DNA from: Pelobates cultripes
Taxonomy: Eukaryota > Chordata > Amphibia > Anura > Pelobatidae
Direction of reading: 5' to 3'
Assembly: GCA_933207985.1 (NCBI GenBank)
Contig: OW240914.1
Span: forward strand, 137,339,409 to 137,403,408
Length of the DNA stretch: 64,000 nt
Position numbers and translations under genes: made by a program. How positions within the stretch are numbered: the stretch's first letter is position 1; each line of letters begins with the position of its first letter. The notes below the pieces were generated by a model. The model was given only the letters and a program-made list of their open reading frames with translations, was not told the origin of the DNA and did no database searches. Shown here piece by piece: positions 45,126-56,038 of the stretch.

Positions 45126-45428
45126 AGTGATGTAAATCTGGAATGCAGGTGAAGTGAGAATAGGTGCTAAAATGTAAGTGAAACAAGAGAGTCTAGAGTT
45201 AAAACAACAAATATGCTAAAATGGATAGAGTTCCAATGAAAGATATACAAAGAGTGCAGCCATCACAAAAATGAAAAGGGGATGGTATACTAAATAGTGA
45301 ATATGCACTAGCAGCAGTAACAGGAACAGGAAATATACCATATATATTTAGTATACTCTAGACTCTCTTGTTTCACTTACATTTTAGCACCTATTCTCAC
45401 TTCACCTGCATTCCAGATTTACATCACT
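45126..45428. repeat. Perfect 74-bp inverted repeat with a 155-bp loop
   Basis: 45126-45199 and 45355-45428 are exact reverse complements ('agtgatgtaaatctggaatg' at one end, 'actctagactctcttgtttc' at the other). No mismatch found on reading base by base. Confidence 0.95.
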
Positions 45429-46253
45429 TTATTACTTTTACTCTGCACTTATTATTTTTATTCAGATCGATCCATTTCTATTTCCTACACCCAGTTTTAT
45501 TCACTCCTTTAACTTTTATTATTTTTTCTATGTCACATCTACACTTTTTCTCTCTGCACCCATTATTCTGTGTCTTGTTATATTGCTCCTCACTCCAGAG
45601 GAGTGTTAGTTGATCTCCTGGTACGCTTAGGGTGCTATTCCTTTATCTATTTATTTACTTTTTATCCTTTATGGGGGGCTTATTTTACTAGTTGAGATCT
45701 TCTATCAGTCTATTTTACCTAAAGGTCGAATACATAATATTAAATATTTAATACATAATATTTAGCCTTCCCATTTTCTCCACTCACTAGTGTTAGAGCT
45801 TTCTACCCATGTCCAATAAGAGAGCTAACCCTGCTCACATCAGAACATTAGGACATGCCATCAGATCCTAGCCGCATAAATCCCAGGCTTTGCTGGACAT
45901 AGAGGCACATTACGTTAAGGGACTAATTAATTGTTTTCCGGCCTGCAGCCTTTGAGTTCTTTATACTTGCCAGTACACTGCAATCAGACGCAGCAACAAG
46001 TGCCCTCTGAGACCAGGAAGTTGCTCTGTAAATAAGGAGTTTTCGTTCTGGTTTTGGGGGAGTTTCCATATCCATTAAAAAACATACCCTGCAGGGGTGT
46101 ATACGATCTGTAGTTCGTATATGTATATGCAGTTCAATAAGCCACACAAGAACTATGATTGGTGCACAAAAGATGCCAATAAATTTGGTTTGTGCATCAT
46201 TCTGTTTACTTTGTCTGTTCCATGTTCATTGTGCAGCATAGCAGAAAAGACAC
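45429..46253. other. T-rich non-coding DNA
   Basis: Pyrimidine-rich stretch, then ordinary sequence; no gene seen. Confidence 0.55.
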
Positions 46254-46329
46254 TTAACCCCATAAGGACACAACTTCTGGAATAAACAGGAATTGTGATG
46301 GAATATTTCCGTCATGTGTCCTGGGTTAA
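46254..46329. mobile_element. Short palindromic TTAA MITE (copy c)
   Basis: TTAA + 'ccccataaggacacaac' ... 'cgtcatgtgtcctggg' + TTAA. More diverged than copies a and b. Confidence 0.75.
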
Positions 46330-48402
46330 TACATATCCTTTAACAGTGGAGAAGTATAAAGTCGAGACAGGATAAGAGAGCCTAAACGCATAACAGGCCC
46401 ACTGAAGTCTGAAGAAAATATGGTCGTATTAGAACAAATACATTTTTTTTTTTTTTAAATCTTTGTAGTTATATGCTGCTGTTTGCAGGGACATTAGTAA
46501 GTGGAGGGGGGAGGAGGGTGGTTTGGAAATCATTGTTCAGACCCAGAGTTTCAAGAGATCATATTTATTAAAAACAGACGCAAAGGGGTAACATTAATTT
46601 AATGCAGGTCTCTATCCTACAGTTTCCATCGTCGTGTCCATGTAAATGACATAAAAAGAGCTTGTTGTATTTATGTGCCATATAAATCCATAGATAGACA
46701 AATCTGGCCGCCCTGTATTGGGATATGAGGTAAGATCTTTTCACTCTAAGTTAATTCTGTTTCTGTCATTTAAAGACTTAACACTCCATTTTTGATGGAG
46801 ACTTGAAAGCCATTTCTTTCCATTTAAGGTTTGTTTTGTTCTTCATTGGCCAATCCCTCATTCTGACATTAATTGTGATCTATATGAATTGACATCCTGA
46901 AGTGGCCTCTCTTGTGTACTTTTATAAGTTCTGCAACTCCAAGGTGACCTGTAATATCCCAATTATGTTTTGCAAAATGTGTTTTACGCCTTATAATACA
47001 TGAGTGCTGTCAGACAGATGATGCTGAATTTTGATTTCTACGTTCACTGTGCTCAGTTACAACATTTTGAGAAACATGACATAGGGGTTGGTTTGACAGC
47101 TGGCAGAGAGACTCAAAGCCAGCATTAATATTCTATTTTCTTTTCTTTGTAGGTATGCAAACTACAGAAAGAGCCATGCATGTTGGCACCGATAAGAGAA
47201 ATTAACAAGGACTTAAAGCCTTTTCATTTTTATTTGAATAGCAATGGACGTTGGACATAAAGTCTACTAATTAATTACAATCGACCTTTGTTGTTCCAGT
47301 TCTTATTATAGGCTAGTTCAGAAATCAAAATAGCCTGTAGTAAAGACAATTATCCATAGCAGAATGCAGAATAATTATAGGCTAGGCTAGTATTATATAA
47401 ATACAGTAGTCTGCAGTTTTCAGTCTACTCTCTCTAAATTAAATGTCATTTTACGTTACATCAGCTTTACCTCTCATTTAGTTCCAAGTAGAAATTACAT
47501 GAGAATTGTACTAAATTGTTGTCTTAAAAATATGTCTAGGGATTAAAAGTTGAATAAGGAAGCCTTTTTAGTAAGAACAGAATTAATAAGAATGCGAGAA
47601 TATGATTTGAAGTTAGAAGGGTAATAGAAAGGGTATTAGATATGAAAGGGATATGTAGAGTAATCACAGTCCTTTAATTTGAGATTTCATATTGAGGAGA
47701 GCATATTAAATAATGGTCTATCATCTGTTTTTACAAACCCAATATTACTTTTGTGTTCTACATGACTACAAAATATTTGGGTGACTTGGTCTGCTTTAGC
47801 AATACTTCGGAAAGGTTCTAGAGGAATAGGTTATCACAAATTGGAAATGAATGGTCCTAGTTTAGTGGTAATTTGCTGTTCACACAGTCCCGCTTATAGG
47901 GCAAAACATTTTTACACTTCCCATTGCTTTAATTTAAAAAAAAATGTTTTTACTTCCACCAAAGTGCACCTAAGAGGGACTTATATGAAGCCTCACATGA
48001 ATTCTCTCTCTCAGGAACGTTGATTGCCAAGATTTCTGTGTGGTGTGGACTTGTGTAAGACAGACAAGCAGATGGGATTTATGTTACATCATGTTCCCTT
48101 TCATTCCAGAGTCAAAAACAGAACCAGTGAGCACTGGAACCTCCATAGTGAACTTTCCTGGCAGAGAAAACATTCAGCTGTGGAGGCCATGGTAAGCGTC
48201 ACTACCAGAATCACCGTAAGAAAGAGATGGTAGGCTCGGGGACAGACACAAGTGGAGCAAGATTGGGAGAGACACACATGGGCAGTGTTTATGAACAGAG
48301 ACACAAGTGAGAATAGTTAGGAGAGAGGCAAATACAATCAGGAAAGATGGAGAGTGAGCATCTTTTTTTTTTTTTTTTCCTTCTTCTTAATGCTTTTGCT
48401 TC
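46330..48402. other. AT-rich non-coding DNA
   Basis: No supported gene. A T-run is at 48363-48378. Confidence 0.55.
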
Positions 48403-48482
48403 TTAACCCCTTAAGGACACAACTTCAGAAATAAAAGGGAATCATGACGGAATATTTCCGTCATGTGTCCTTAAGGGGATAA
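48403..48482. mobile_element. Short palindromic TTAA MITE (copy d)
   Basis: TTAA + 'ccccttaaggacacaactt' ... 'gtgtccttaagggg' + ATAA (mutated). Confidence 0.8.
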
Positions 48483-48639
48483 AACAAACTGGAGTGTCAC
48501 TTTATGATTGGGATGTCAGATATAAAATAAAGCTGGGAGAGATCCTAATGTATAACATGGAATTGTTCCCCTATAACTTCCATGACCAACAGCCATCTTT
48601 GCAGTTTTTCCTTTGTGTAAGCTTGGTGCCTTGACACAG

Positions 48640-50252
48640 AAAATCTACCAATGGGAATATTTTTGTTCTGTATTTACAGAAGAAAATGAAGGAAAGGGAC
48701 CTCAGTTGAGAAAAAGGATAAATGAGTCATTTATTACACGTGAGTTTACAGAGGAAGAGGTTCTATTTCAACTGTCAAAAGTAAAGACAAATAAGTCAAT
48801 GGGACCTGATAGAATACACCCAAAGCTATTAAAAGAGCTTAGTGGTGTACTAGCAAAACCATTAACAGATTTATTTAATCAATCATTGTTAACAGGAGTA
48901 GTCCCAGAAGATTGGAAGTTAGCGAATGTTGTGCCCATTTACAAGAAAGGTAATAGGGAGGAGTCGGGCAACTATAGGCCAGTAAGCCTTACTTCAGTAG
49001 TGGGGAAAGTGATGGAAACCATGTTAAAGGATAGGATTGATGAATATCTAAAAACACATGGATTTCAAGATCAGAGACAACATGGGTTTACTTCAGGGAG
49101 ATCATGCCAAACTAATCTTATTGATTTTTTTGATTGGGTAACTAAAATTATAGATCAGGGTGGTGCAGTAGACATTGCTTACCTAGATTTCAGTAAGGCT
49201 TTTGACACTGTTGCACATAGAAGGCTTATCAATAAACTGCAATCTTTAAGTTTGGATTCCAATATTGTTGAATGGGTAAGGCAGTGGCTGAGTGACAGGC
49301 AACAGAGGGTTGTAGTTAATGGAATATATTCGAAGCTTGGACTTGTCACCAGTGGGGTACCTCAGGGATCTGTACTTGGACCCATTCTCTTTAATATTTT
49401 TATTAGTGATATTGCAGAAGGTCTTGATGGTAAGGTATGTCTTTTGCTGATGATACTAAGATATGTAACAGGGTTGATGTTCCAGGAGGGATAAGCCAAA
49501 TGACAAATGATTTAGGTAAACTAGAAAAATGGTCAGAATTGTGGCAACTGACATTTAATGTGGATAAGTGCAAGATAATGCATCTTGGACGTAAAAACCC
49601 AAGGGCAGAGTACAGAATATTTGATAGAGTCCTAACCTCAACATATGAGGAAAGGGATTTAGGGGTGATTATTTCTGATGACTTAAAGGTAGGCAGACAA
49701 TGTAATAGAGCAGCAGGAAATGCTAGCAGAATGCTTGGTTGTATAGGGAGAGGTATTAGCAGTAGAAAGAGGGAAGTGCTCATGCCATTGTACAGAACAC
49801 TGGTGAGACCTCACTTGGAGTATTGTACACAGTACTGGAGACCGTATCTTCAGAAGGATATTGATACCTTAGAGAGGGTTCAGAGAAGGGCTACTAAACT
49901 GGTTCATGGATTGCGGGATAAAACTTACCAGGAAAGGTTAAAGGATCTTAACATGTATAGCTTGGAGGAAAGACGAGACAGGGGGGATATGATAGAAACA
50001 TTTAAATATATAAAGGGAATCAACACAGTAAAGGAGGAGACTATATTTAAAAGAAGAAAAACTACCACAACAAGAGGACATAGTCTTAAATTAGAGGGAC
50101 AAAGGTTTAAAAATAATATCAGGAAGTATTACTTTACTGAGAGGGTAGTGGATGCATGGAATAGCCTTCCAGCTGAAGTGGTAGAGGTTAACACAGTAAA
50201 GGAGTTTAAGCATGCGTGGGATAGGCATAAGGCTATCCTAACTATAAGATAA
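48640..50252 (+). pseudogene. CR1-like reverse transcriptase, one frameshift
   Basis: The first frame holds [83 protein letters not shown] (first catalytic Asp) and [18 protein letters not shown]. At about 49435 it shifts. The second frame continues without loss with SFADDTKI (the ADD active site), LEKWSELWQLTFNVDKC, LGVIISDDLK, ALVRPHLEYC-like TLVRPHLEYCTQYW, the RxxTKLV region and VVDAWNSLPAEVVEVNTVKE to the stop at 50250-50252. Apart from the 5' truncation this single frameshift is the only break seen, so it is a young insertion. In an intact element the RT copies LINE RNA at a nicked target. Confidence 0.92.
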
Positions 50253-50345
50253 GGCTAGGGACTAATGAAAGTATTTAGAAAATTGGGCAGACTAGATGGG
50301 CCGAATGGTTCTTATCTGCCGTCACATTCTATGTTTCTATGCTTG
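48640..50345 (+). mobile_element. 5'-truncated CR1-like LINE
   Basis: Starts inside ORF2 just before the RT ([16 protein letters not shown]) and runs through the RT, the C-terminal region and a 3' UTR of about 90 bp with 'gggcagactagatgggccga' and 'attctatgtttctatg', a CR1-type ATTCTATG tail. The endonuclease is missing. The clade could be CR1 or the related Rex1/Babar group. Confidence 0.9.
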
Positions 50346-50881
50346 AGTAATTGACAAGTTCATTGTTCCTATTAAATTCCATCATAGTTTGGAACAATGG
50401 TGGGTCAGGGATCTGTTCATCTGAAGGATCCACTGATACAAGTGAGATACAAAGTAAGATGAAGCTGGCAAAGGATAAGGGAGTTGTAGTTCAGCAAGTA
50501 GGCATTTATATTTTAGCTGCCTCTGTGGTAGATTTTACTGTAATGTTCAGTCCCAGAAACAAGGGCTGTTCTCGTTCTGTGCTTCAAGGGCATTGCTAAG
50601 TGGCAAAAAGATTAGGATACATTTTGTCACCCTTTCCACCCAATGTTTTCTTTCTATTCAAAACTGGGTATTTTGTATGTTAAATCATTATATAATTACA
50701 TAATTTGTAAGTACATAACTGAGAGGATCAGTAAAACGCATTACTGGAAACAAAAATTACCTTTCCAATTTCATATTTTCTTGAGACTTAATGTTAACTA
50801 TAAAAAGGTGCTGAAATCAAACATGTGGCTTTTCAGGAGCCCTGATCAGCTCTGTCTAGCAACCCCCCCACTTTTCTGTCC

Positions 50882-51421
50882 TTAAAGGAACACTAGCACT
50901 AGAACCACTATAATGTGCAATAATGGTTGACGTGACAGAAGTAGTGTAGGACTAGCATCATCTGAGGTAAGCCCTGCACCGTTGGACTTAGCTTAGACAG
51001 AGAGCTTCCAGCTCCCTGAAGGCTATAGTGAAGACAGGCAGCAGAGCTTGTCAGACTGCAGATAAGAAGTCAATCCATTCTAAAACAGTTTGACTACTTA
51101 CACTGGGAGGGCACTAGAGTACTACCAGCACCAAAACGCAGCAAAATTGATAATAGGTATTTTATTTCATTGTTTTCAAGTACTACCCAATAATATTTCA
51201 GCATTATGGACCATTTAAAGTTAAACAGGTGTTTAAAAAAAAATAAAAAAATAGAAATCAGCAGTACATGTACCTGTAGACACCAGGAGGAATCCTGCAC
51301 TAGCACTGTTCACCTTATGAAGAAAAGAAAAAAAGGATTGCAGGATTAAGGAGACAGGAATATTGCACCCAGACCACTTCAGTGAGATAAAGTGGTCTGG
51401 GTGTCTGTAGTGTCCCTTTAA
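50882..51421. mobile_element. TTAA MITE
   Basis: TTAA (50882-50885) + 'aggaacactagcactagaac' ... 'ctgtagtgtccct' + TTAA (51418-51421). The right arm has 'gaccacttcagtgagataaa' with the inner palindrome 'agtggtctgggtg'. Length about 530 bp. Confidence 0.8.
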
Positions 51422-51944
51422 TGCTTTATTTTTCACTTTTTTGAACTACAGTTCTCCTCCCTTCTGTATCTGGTATTTTCTGAATTGCAAGAAAAGTTTC
51501 TTTGAGAAATGTTTCCTCTGCAAAAATTTCATTGTAGCTAAATCTGCAGAATTCACGAGTATGGCAAACCGTGATGTAAAGGTGAGATTAGTAGCTTTTG
51601 CACATGGCATTGTTGACGTATCATGTTTCCTAAGACATCAATCCTATTTTTTTCCTGTTCTTTCATGAAAGCATGGAGAAGTCAGAGGCCTTGTTGCTTT
51701 TGGAATTTGAGGCACCAGCCTTGAGGATATACTTTCTGTTCTTTCTTGTTAATTTAAAACTTGCTCACTAAAGTATGAATTGTCAGAGTTTCAAATTTAA
51801 GGCAGGAATAGATGAAATAGAGAAATTCTCCAGGCCAGTTATATATTTCCTTCAGCTATTTTGGTGTAACAATTGAAATTGACTTTAAACCTTCAGTTCT
51901 CTTCATCGTTGCTGTTATACCAAAGGATAGTTTTTATCGCATCC
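51422..51944. other. Non-coding DNA
   Basis: No gene seen between the MITE and the DIRS element. Confidence 0.55.
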
Positions 51945-51956
51945 ATTAACCTTTAG

Positions 51957-52493
51957 CTCGACAGTTACTCGACGTGTATGGACCTGTTTGCGTTTCGATT
52001 GAATACGCAACTTCCAGAGTTCTTCAGCTGGAGACCAGATCCGGAAGCTTTAGCTACGGACGCATTCCTACAACCATGGCCGAACAGACGACTGTACGCA
52101 TTCCCTCCTTTCGCTCTGCTGGCCCGGACCTTGGTACACCTCAACCATTCACGGACATCCCTGGTCCTCATAACGCCATTCTGGACAGCGCAGCCTTGGT
52201 TCCCTTCACTCATGGAGATGTCTATAGACCTTCCCAGACTGCTTCCCGAGAATCCACGTCTCCTTTCAGATCCCGAAGGGAACCCACATCCACTGATGAT
52301 GCAAGGCCAACTCAAGTTGTTAGCGTGGCTCCTTTCCGGGGACCCTGGGTCGTGCCAGGTGTTCCACAATCAACTCTCGAACTACTGGTGGGAGCCTGGG
52401 CTCCAGGAACAAGGAGATCCTACAGTCGGGCTTGGAACTCCTGGAGTGGTTGGTGCAAGGAACAACAAGTGGTTCCCGTATGTGCCCCTGTGA
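51957..52493 (+). pseudogene. DIRS ORF2 C-terminal end (after RNase H)
   Basis: Frame with DLFAFRLNTQLPEFFSWRPD, ATDAFLQPWPNRRLYAFPPF, PFWTAQPWFPSLMEMSID and LLPENPRLLSDPEGNPHPL. This is the conserved tail that follows RNase H in DIRS elements. It is cut off at its 5' side by truncation (TAG at 51954-51956) but has no internal stop down to 52493. It overlaps the recombinase frame over its whole length, so 520 bp are read in two frames. Confidence 0.75.
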
Positions 52494-53278
52494 ACTACCT
52501 GTTATTTTTCCTTACACTCCTATACGACCAAGGTCTAGTGTACCGGACTATTAATGTCAACAGATCAGCGATCTCCGCTGGACATAAGGGTATAGAAGGA
52601 TCCCCAGCAGGTAAACACCTCCTAGTATGCAGACTCTTATGTGGGGTTAGATTTGCAAGACCACCACAACCTCGATATACATCAGTATGGGACATGAACC
52701 TAGTCTTAACCTTATTAGAACGATGGCCACAGAACTCTACTCTCACATTTAAACAACTATCAGCGAAATTAGCCATGCTCTTCTGCCTGATATCATGCAA
52801 AAGAGTTTCAGACGTCCGAGCATTGGATGTTGATGCATTCTCGTTTACCCTAATGGGAGTGACATTCAACATCTCCAGACGTACTAAATCAACGATCTCA
52901 TCAGTGTCATACCCAGCATTCCCTCACAATGAAAACCTATGTCCAGTAGCCTGTCTTAAAGAATACGAGAAACCGACACAGGCATTTCGAAACCCTAGAC
53001 ATCATGAATTGTTTTTGGCCATTAACACGCCACACCAACCAGTATCTACGGTAACAATAGCCCGATGGGTGAAATGGATAATGACCTCCGCGAATATAGA
53101 TACCTCCATATATGGGGCACACTCCACTAGGGGAGCCATGGTGTCTAAGGCATTTACTTTGGGATACAGATTAGAAGACCTTTTGAGAACAGCGGACTGG
53201 TCCCGCGAATCCACCTTCAAGGAATATTATTTTAATCCTACAGACCATGTATCATCGACCGTTATTGCACAGCTTTAA
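51974..53278 (+). CDS. DIRS tyrosine recombinase (frame open)
   Basis: Open for 434 codons, beginning with GTG; the true start is uncertain. The N-terminal 130 residues overlap ORF2 and are Pro/Thr/Ser-rich. The SAM-like part is LELLVGAWAPGTRRSYSRAWNSWSGWC and PVNYLLFFLTLLYDQGLVYRT (about 137-195). The catalytic domain has Arg in LISCKRVSDVRALDVDAF (about 270-290), the HxxR box in IYGAHSTRGAMVSKA (about 380-395) and DWSRESTFKEYYF with Trp and the nucleophile Tyr (about 412-425). All key residues are present and no stop occurs, so the protein may still be intact although the element is truncated. Its role is to insert circular cDNA without target duplication. Frog DIRS elements of this type are well known. 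Confidence 0.9.
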   Translation: MYGPVCVSIEYATSRVLQLETRSGSFSYGRIPTTMAEQTTVRIPSFRSAGPDLGTPQPFTDIPGPHNAILDSAALVPFTHGDVYRPSQTASRESTSPFRSRREPTSTDDARPTQVVSVAPFRGPWVVPGVPQSTLELLVGAWAPGTRRSYSRAWNSWSGWCKEQQVVPVCAPVNYLLFFLTLLYDQGLVYRTINVNRSAISAGHKGIEGSPAGKHLLVCRLLCGVRFARPPQPRYTSVWDMNLVLTLLERWPQNSTLTFKQLSAKLAMLFCLISCKRVSDVRALDVDAFSFTLMGVTFNISRRTKSTISSVSYPAFPHNENLCPVACLKEYEKPTQAFRNPRHHELFLAINTPHQPVSTVTIARWVKWIMTSANIDTSIYGAHSTRGAMVSKAFTLGYRLEDLLRTADWSRESTFKEYYFNPTDHVSSTVIAQL

Positions 53279-53293
53279 ACTAGCATAATACGA

Positions 53294-53381
53294 GCCTCCA
53301 TGTCCTTTAATAAAATTACCAGATTTTACAAATTACATGACGTAAAGTCATGATTTTATAAAGGACACTGAGGCGAATATT
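53294..53381. repeat. DIRS inner inverted repeat arm and local hairpin
   Basis: 53316-53381 is the inverse of 53983-54049 (for example 'ttaccagattttac', 'aagtcatgattttataaagg'). Its own flank 'gcctccatgtccttt' at 53294 also pairs with 'aaaggacactgaggc' at 53361-53375. It fits the internal complementary region of DIRS. Confidence 0.8.
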
Positions 53382-53982
53382 AGCCCACCCGGTAGGTATC
53401 TAGTTTTTTCTACCAGCTAAAAGAAAAGAATTTAATTCCCACCCGGTAAGTCTTAGAATTGAGAGTCATCATTGGGTTTTGTCTAGATTCAATTTGGTTA
53501 TGTATGATGTAAAAATATTGCATACAGTAGCAACTATGGCATGTAATTTAGTCTGTAGACAACGTGTATAGTACGAATTATCCAGTATCAGTGACAAATA
53601 GTCTCTAGACCACATTTTACCATTTCCTTTCTCTATCCCATTTCAACTTGATGCGCAACAGTTGACGTCTTGGATGACCAGTTATCTTCACAGTTCCCGC
53701 GGATAAGTTCACCAGATCCGTTCATATGGAGGAGTTCGACACACCGAATACCGGATATGCTGTTCCAGTTTGTTCTACTCTTGTTTTATAGTAGATTAAG
53801 CTTCGGCATGACCAAAGAAAGAGGGATAGTTAAGGTCACATGGGTGGTTATTGATATGTGGTCTGTTCCCATTGGTTAAGGGTTATAATGCTATGTTAAC
53901 CCTTTGAGTACTTGTTTTTAGTTTTTCAATGAATGTCGTATACCTTCTCTTTGCTGCTGAGGTATAATAAAGGAGATAAGCA

Positions 53983-54049
53983 TAATGTTCGCCTCCGTGT
54001 CCTTTATAAAATCATGACTTTACATCATGTAATTAGTAAAATCTGGTAA
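53983..54049. repeat. DIRS outer right inverted repeat
   Basis: 'taatgttcgcctccgtgtcc' to 'aaaatctggtaa'. Pairs with 53316-53381 over about 66 bp with few mismatches. Probably the right terminus. Confidence 0.8.
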
Positions 54050-54059
54050 CTCTGCTACA

Positions 54060-55140
54060 CAGTGACCCCCCATGCTTCAGTTATTGGCTCCTCCTCTGGG
54101 CCATTCTGTAGTATTCTGTACATCTATATTTAGATACATCTGTATTTGTTTGATTTATGGAATAGAGTCACAAATGCAGTCTGAATACAACTCCGGCCCA
54201 AGGGCTAGACGTGGTGAACAAAAGAGGTTTAGGTGGCCCCTTGACTGCCGAGGACTTCTTACTATTGAATATAATATTTAAGGAATATAGGTCAGACATG
54301 TTTTACACTTCAACTTCGGCCTAACTAAACACTGATCTACTCTCCCTCCCCAACAACTAACGTGTGGAAACAATAACTTTTGTTTAAAAAACTAAATTTA
54401 GCTCGTAAAGCCCCACATACAGTCTCATTTGGTTCTCTGCATGATGAAAACCAGTTCTTTAGAAATTTCTGTACTGGAGCGCCTTTCGGAATGAAATATT
54501 CTCCATAAAGCACTGTAAAAGGCAGACCCCCTCCCTTCTCCTGTAAATTTTACAGATCAAACATTATTAATGTGAGCACGCTACAGGGATTATTTACCGA
54601 CTGAGATGCCCTATATAGAACTGATGCAAAGTGTAAGTGTACACATAGCATAAGAGTGCTTAATGTTCACATATATTGACATTATTTTACAGTATGGTGT
54701 TATTTAGTAGGCTGCTTTGCCAGAAATGCTACAAATTACCTTAGAAATACACATTACCATGATATTTGAACATCTTATTATTGTCACACCTACTGTATGT
54801 AAATGTTTTCAGTTTTTGATCTATAAACAAACAATATCATAATCTGTAAAACATTTAGAAAAAAATGCAAATTGTATAAATCGACAAAATTGTATTTATT
54901 TATTTTTAGGTTTCTGTGAACAGCAATTTATACATAAAATGGCTATTTAATAAGACAGGTATGTGCTAGTTATGGATCCCATGTCTCAAAAATAAGCTAT
55001 TTTATAAATAATTTGGCAGTGAAGTGGATAAATGCATGTAGAACGTCAATCTATTCAACTGCAGGGGGAGGGAGGACGACCGAGCATGGCCCCCAGGTCA
55101 CTTCATTGAGATTAAATGGTTTAGGTGCTTGTACATTCCT
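54060..55140. other. AT-rich non-coding DNA
   Basis: No supported gene. Confidence 0.55.
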
Positions 55141-55148
55141 TTTAATAA

Positions 55149-55149
<1 letters not shown>

Positions 55150-55185
<36 letters not shown>

Positions 55186-55282
55186 TCTTTCCCTCTTTCC
55201 CTCTTTCCCTCTTTCCCTCTTTCTCTCTTTCCCTCTTTCCCTCTTTCTCTCTTTCTCTCTTTCTCTCTTTTTCTCTTTCCAA
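55150..55282. repeat. (CT)n and CTCTTTCC-type microsatellite
   Basis: About 32 bp of CT, then 'ctctttcc' and 'ctctttct' units. Ser/Leu/Phe frames are artefacts. Confidence 0.95.
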
Positions 55283-55342
55283 TAAGTAGTTATTGGAGCT
55301 GCTCAACGTTTCAGTCCACGTTTGGGACTATAAATATATATC

Positions 55343-55861
55343 TCTGTGGATAATTAATACAATGTTTAACAAAAATCTGCACACCAGTAAAGCCATAAGA
55401 CTTGCTTTTCCCACAGAAATCCCATAACTGCAGCGATGTTACAACCGCAAAGGATTCTGGGTGGGCATATGCAAATTAGTTTAACAAAGAATCACATTTT
55501 TGCCTCATTCCATTTTAAACATGGATTCCTTTTAATCTGTGTTTGCTGTATACAACAGCTTGAAACACAATATAGGAAAAGATGCAAAACCAGTGAACCA
55601 CTCATGGACACTCATTTTGCATCTTTTCCTATATTGTGTTTCAAGCTGTTGTATACAGCAAACACAGATTAAAAGGAATCCATGTTTAAAATGGAATGAG
55701 GCAAAAATGTGAGTCGTTGTTAAACCAATTTGCATATACCCACCCAGAATCCTTTGTGGTTGTAACATCACTGCAGTTATGGGATTTCTGTGGGAAAAGC
55801 AAGTCTCCTGGCTTAACTGGTGTGCAGATTTTTGTTTAACATTGTATTAATTATCCACAGA
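55343..55861. repeat. Long hairpin: arms of about 247 bp, 25-bp loop
   Basis: Left arm 55343-55589 and right arm 55615-55861 are near-perfect inverse copies ('tctgtggataattaatacaa' outside, 'ggaaaagatgcaaaa' inside). The same protein-like frame shows up on both strands because of this. No transposase and no clear target duplication. Confidence 0.95.
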
Positions 55862-55929
55862 CTTCAGGTGGAAGGGGTTTTCAATCACAATTTTTCCCCA
55901 CCATAACCTGGATTTTGCTATCTATATCT

Positions 55930-56038
55930 CTATATATATATATATATATATATATCTCTCTCTATATATATCCTGTGCCAACACATAATGCAATACAGAC
56001 ACCTGTGTAAAATAGATTGTGTGTGTGTGTGTGTGTGT
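55930..56038. repeat. TA/TC and TG microsatellites
   Basis: 'ctatatatatatat' at 55930-55955 and (TG)n at 56019-56038. Confidence 0.9.

Larger units (their letters stand above)
51945..54050 (+). mobile_element. 5'-truncated DIRS retrotransposon (right end)
   Basis: It holds the end of the RT-RNase H-containing ORF, the overlapping tyrosine recombinase ORF and about 770 bp of 3' sequence with long inverted repeats (53316-53381 and 53983-54049). Inverted repeats with an internal complementary region, rather than split direct repeats, separate DIRS from Ngaro. The left half, with gag and RT core, is missing. Confidence 0.85.

Noticed and set aside
55436..55771. Same small protein frame on both strands
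   Set aside because: A direct consequence of the long inverted repeat, not two genes.
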